Below are positions 60,581 to 64,000 of a stretch of 64,000 bases of DNA, piece after piece. Within the stretch, counting starts at the first letter, position 1. Each line of letters starts with the position of its first letter. Under the pieces are notes generated by a model. The model was not told the DNA's origin. It saw only the letters and a program-made list of their open reading frames with translations, and searched no databases. The position numbers and the translations under genes were made by a program. Origin of the DNA: Incurvaria masculella (lineage: Eukaryota > Arthropoda > Insecta > Lepidoptera > Incurvariidae); the NCBI GenBank assembly GCA_946894095.1, contig OX335651.1, positions 1,262,501-1,326,500 on the forward strand, given 5' to 3'.

Positions 60581-61279
60581 TGATCAAAAAGTTCCGGGAA
60601 TTATTAAATAAAAAACATTTGTGTTAATTTTCGGATACATTTATTTTATCACCTTCAAAATAACAACCGTCTGAAGCGATGCACATACGCCAACGCTTAA
60701 CCCATTCTTCCATACACTTTTGATAGTGCGGTGAAGGAATGGCTTTCAATGCCTTCGTCGCATTTTCTTTTATTCCATCGATGCTCGAAAATCTCTTTCC
60801 ACGAAGGGGTAATTTAAGTTTTGAGAACAGGAAAAAGTCACATGGTGCCATATCCGGAGAATACGGTGCCTGTTGGATTGTATTTACAGTAAGTTTGGTC
60901 AAATAATCGGTCACGATGCGCGCTTTGTGAGACGGAGCATTGTCATGGTGCCATAGGTGAAGAAATCCTCCATGCATGGTGCAAGATCCATGAGTTGTTT
61001 TGCCACAATTCCGGTCGTTTTCTACGCACAGCATCTCTCAAACGCTTAATTACGGCCAGGTAGTACTCCTTATTGCGTCGAGTTTCACTTGATCTTTTTC
61101 GGTTAAATACATTCAAAAACTTGATTGATATAAACAGACGCCAAACAATTACTAATGACATTTAATATTTGACATTTGGCAGGAGTGTCAGGGAAAGGTG
61201 TACCAACCTGAGAAAATAAAAAATCGAATCGGTAAAGCGTTTTATATTCAAACTACAAATTCCCGGAACTTATTGATCA
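60581..61279 (-). pseudogene. Internally deleted mariner transposon
   Basis: The ends TGATCAAAAAGTTCCGGGAA and, reversed, TGATCAATAAGTTCCGGGAA are inverted and flanked by TA. The minus strand reads RLRDAVRRKRPELW, then in other frames HHDNAPSH and SPDMAPCDFFLF, which carry the second and third aspartates of the mariner D,D34D site. The C-terminus is open to a stop near 60624. The N-terminal DNA-binding part and the first aspartate are missing, and frames are broken, so no transposase can be made. At 699 bp it is about half the usual 1.3 kb. Confidence 0.85.
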
Positions 61280-61383
61280 TAGATCATCATCAATGCGTTT
61301 TTATTTTTTGATTCCGAAATAAGCAGTAGTTAGTTTAACAAAATAATAAAAAAATGCTTCACTTATGCCCTTATGGACCTAAA

Positions 61384-61672
61384 AACAGGCCAATTGCGAG
61401 GCGGACTCGCACACGAAGGGTTCCACACTATCGTACAAGATTGAACACAAACAATCTCGTTTTTTTGCATGGGGCCCACCTTTAATTAGGGCTCTGTACC
61501 CAAAGGGTGCCAACGGAACCATATTACTAAGCCTCCGCTGTCCGTCCGTCCGTCCGTCTGTCACAAGGCTGCATCTTATAAACCGTAATAGATAGGCAGC
61601 TGAAAAGTTCACAAAGTGTGTTTTTATTTTGCCGATAAAACAACAGATAGGTACATACAATACAAAAAACGT
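61384..61672. mobile_element. (TCCG)n-bearing repeat, rearranged pair
   Basis: 61384-61490 is the 3' part in reverse (AGGCGGACTCGCACACGAAG, CATGGGGCCCACC). 61491-61672 is the 5' part in forward orientation (TAGGGCTCTGTACCCAAAGG, TCCG run). The two pieces are head to head. Confidence 0.6.
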
Positions 61673-62062
61673 GTTTTTAGGGTTCCGTACCCAAAGGGTG
61701 AAAACGGAACCCTATTACTAAGCCTCCGCTGTCCGTCCATCCGTCCGTCCGTCCGTCAGTCCGTCTGTCACAGGGCTGTATCTCATGAACCGTAATAGGT
61801 AGGCAGCTGAAATTTTCACAGAGTATGTATTTATTTTGCCGCTTTAACAACAAATAGGTAAAATAAAAAAATATTAAAAATTAAAAGGGGCCCCCTGACC
61901 CCCATACAAAAATCGTGATTTTTTGTGTTAAACCTTGTTCGATGGCACGGAACCCTTCGTCTGCGAGTCCGACTCGCACTTGGCCGGTTTTTTTTATGTT
62001 AAATCTTGTACCATGGTACGAGACCCTTCGCGTCCGAGTCCGACTCGCTCTTGGCCGGTTTT
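61673..62062 (+). mobile_element. (TCCG)n-bearing repeat, copy 6, with a duplicated end
   Basis: A complete copy at 61673-61995 is followed by a second 3' end at 61996-62062 (TGTTAAATCTTGTACCATGG, GAGTCCGACTCG, TTGGCCGGTTTTT). Confidence 0.68.
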
Positions 62063-62185
62063 TATTATTTAAAATTTTATCTATTTGTTGTTATAGGAGC
62101 AAAATAAAAACAATCGGGTGTTATCACGTCCTTAAGTAAGCCTTCATAGAAGTGATTGCAAGGAGCCACTGCGCAATCAGTTGTT

Positions 62186-63174
62186 GGTGGCCCATCCCGC
62201 TCATCTCCCCATACAAAAGGGGAAAGAAGATCACGCCAATATTACTTGTCAGAGATCCAAAATGTTGCTCAAAATAGCTTTATTTGATCGAACTTGATGT
62301 CTGATGACCACTGGCATTGTAAAATTGTGTTTGGTTTCTAAGTTATAAGGTCCGAAAGTTCGATTTTTTCGCGCGTTTTATACAATAACTTTGGAGGTGG
62401 ATTACGCAATGATAAAGTAAGAACATCTTAAGAAGATTAGTCATCAGACATAGGTTATTTAATCTTTTTTTTATTTTTGTTTTATCTGACTGGACATGGA
62501 TGGCTAATACCACACCTTCTGTCATAGTATTAGCCCAACACACCACATGGGAACTAGGTGCCATGCCAGGACCTTCCTTTATATTGCACGGCTACATTGA
62601 ACTGGATGGAAAACACGGACAATTTTCATTGCCGCTACGACCATCGTTCATCCAATGCGATGGTACCAACCCGGGCGGGATAAACCCTACCACCTAGTAA
62701 GTAAGGAAGGGGACCTACAGTTTAACGTGGAATCCGAACCACGGCCAGCCTCTCTCAACGGTCGTATGGTCACCCATCCAAGACCAGACCGGACCCAGCG
62801 TTGCTTAACTTCGGTGAGCGATCGCCGAAGTGTCGCGCCACTGGGCCATTGAGGCTGACAGACTGGGCCATTGAGGCTGATCTAGATTTATAATCTATTT
62901 GGTTTTTGTTAGATTTTTGACTACAGCGGTAGTGGTTTACTTTTAGCTATAAGTCGTTTTGAAATTAAAATTTTCGTAAATCTTACCAAATCAATCAAGT
63001 CCACAAAAAAGACAATGTGCATAGTACATTGTCTTTTTTGTGGACATGTTGCATCTTCCTCATCACGGAGCCTGTCTTATTCTTTGAAACAGAGAAGGTC
63101 CCAGAGCGCAACAGCACGGTTTTGGACCGTGCCCGCGAATGAGTTAGGCCCGCCGGGTTGGGCCACCTTAAGAT
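62186..63174 (-). mobile_element. TTAA-flanked element family 1, split by a SINE
   Basis: 62186-62464 and 62881-63174 are the two halves of the 554-bp element in reverse. The right terminus GGGTTGGGCCACCTTAA is intact at 63174. At 62998-63046 a tract ending GACAATGT is followed by its own inverse, making a hairpin of about 20 bp per arm not seen in the other copies. Confidence 0.7.
62465..62880 (-). mobile_element. SINE with the most complete 5S-like head, reverse
   Basis: T run at the left, the full body, then GGTCACCCATCCAAGACCAG, CAGCGTTGCTTAACTTCGGT and CGCGCCACTGGGCCATTGAG. The 5' end of the SINE has a 20-base tandem duplication (GACTGGGCCATTGAGGCTGA). It lies within the TTAA element. 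Confidence 0.82.
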
Positions 63175-63912
63175 CTAAATTAGACCGTGGATTATATGGA
63201 GTCGTGTGCGGGCGAAAAATGGCGGGAAAGCGTCTCCCGCCTCGCTCCGAGCAAAACCAAAATCACACCTCCAATGGCGGCATTTCGCCGCGAAAAATTA
63301 CGCAATTGTAACCGCGTAACGTGGCGTTGACGTCGGGTCACCTTAAATTAGGGTCGTTCGGGTTTCCGCTGGAACCCTCATAATCCGGACGGCCCTAAAA
63401 ACGTAAAGGGCTCGAATTTGAAAACCCTGCAACTGACTTGAATTAGTCGCGTTTGAGGGTCAGGGGATAATCTGACTAACGAAAAGACTAAAGGGAAATA
63501 CTTTAAACAAGATGCGACGCATACTGATCACTGTTCTTATAAAGAGCATTTCTTTCAGGCCTCAAAAGCATTGTGTGTATGATCTTTGAACTCAAAATAA
63601 TGTATTTTAGTATGCAGATTGTTAATTAATGTATTGTCAAAGAGTTAACAACTGATTGATTGGTAAATTAAAAAAAAAACTATAAGGTAATCGTGTAACT
63701 AGAATACGGTATTTATGAAGTTATTATTTTAAAAAAATTATTACGTATTTGATTATAGTAATAATTTGCTAGGGAGCTGTTTGTGGGGACTGGCTTGCTC
63801 CAATTGGGAACATGTTAGATGACGGGCATAATCTTTACAAATAAACTGATATGTTGCATATGTTGAACTGTTGCATATGACATGAATTGTTGTACTTTAT
63901 ACTTTTGTAAAC
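63175..63912. other. Intergenic, no recognised feature
   Basis: 63190-63400 is GC-rich (GGCGGGAAAGCGTCTCCCGC at 63222) and then A+T-rich. Nothing recognised. Confidence 0.3.
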
Positions 63913-63915
63913 TTA

Positions 63916-64000
63916 GGGCCGAGTGCACGAAAGAACAAAAAATCAAAATTAACGTCAAAGTATGATCAAACACGTCACTTTGTGTGGACAGTATGGAAGG
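63916..64000 (+). mobile_element. TTA/TAA-flanked MITE, copy 6 (cut by the window edge)
   Basis: TTA at 63913-63915, then GGGCCGAGTGCACGAAAGAA and the left half of the family. Confidence 0.68.

Overview
The window is animal nuclear DNA, A+T-rich and packed with transposable elements. It is most likely from an insect, and probably a moth or butterfly. The evidence is split genes with GT-AG introns, a first exon of the Gq alpha subunit gene, a nine-exon fatty-acid amide hydrolase 2 (FAAH2)-like gene, a mariner remnant, short interspersed elements (SINEs) with 5S-rRNA-like or tRNA-like heads, and many short inverted-repeat elements (MITEs). The order is an inference from overall character; no species can be read off.

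Layout. 1-2.6 kb: coding exon 1 of a Galpha-q gene on the minus strand, running off the left edge, with its GC-rich 5' region. 2.9-9.9 kb: intergenic DNA filled with small inverted-repeat elements, three of them flanked by TTAA or TTA/TAA. 9.9-34.7 kb: FAAH2-like gene, minus strand. Nine exons can be joined in phase, with Lys, cis-Ser and nucleophile-Ser signatures in exons 3, 4 and 5. Intron 6 carries a complete-looking plus-strand endogenous retrovirus (errantivirus) at 11970-20545. Other introns hold SINEs, a small LTR element with identical LTRs (23159-24129), and remains of several LINEs. 34.7-64 kb: no host protein gene recognised. It holds an approximately 225-bp satellite array (36.44-38.76 kb) interrupted by an element with perfect 25-bp inverted ends, TTAA fold-back elements, a THAP/P-element-like remnant, an internally deleted mariner, clusters of a (TCCG)n-bearing repeat, and one intact tRNA-Leu(CAG).

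The errantivirus is the most coherent system. It has two 336-bp LTRs with no difference on reading, a primer-binding site, and an open gag. A TTTAAAT slippery heptamer followed by a hairpin would shift ribosomes -1 into pol. Pol carries protease, reverse transcriptase, RNase H and integrase with their catalytic residues. A GTAAGT donor in the leader and a polypyrimidine-AG acceptor after pol would splice a tiny ATG exon in frame onto env, which has a furin-like site and a C-terminal membrane anchor. Gag, the frameshift, pol and spliced env together look able to encode a full infectious-type element. An unusual feature is a 108-bp tandem repeat that lengthens the Gag-Pol junction.

Repeats explain much of the rest. 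One SINE family uses a 5S-like promoter head in some copies and a tRNA-like head in others on the same 3' body. Several nested insertions give relative ages. Coordinates of degenerate repeats are approximate because they were found by eye.
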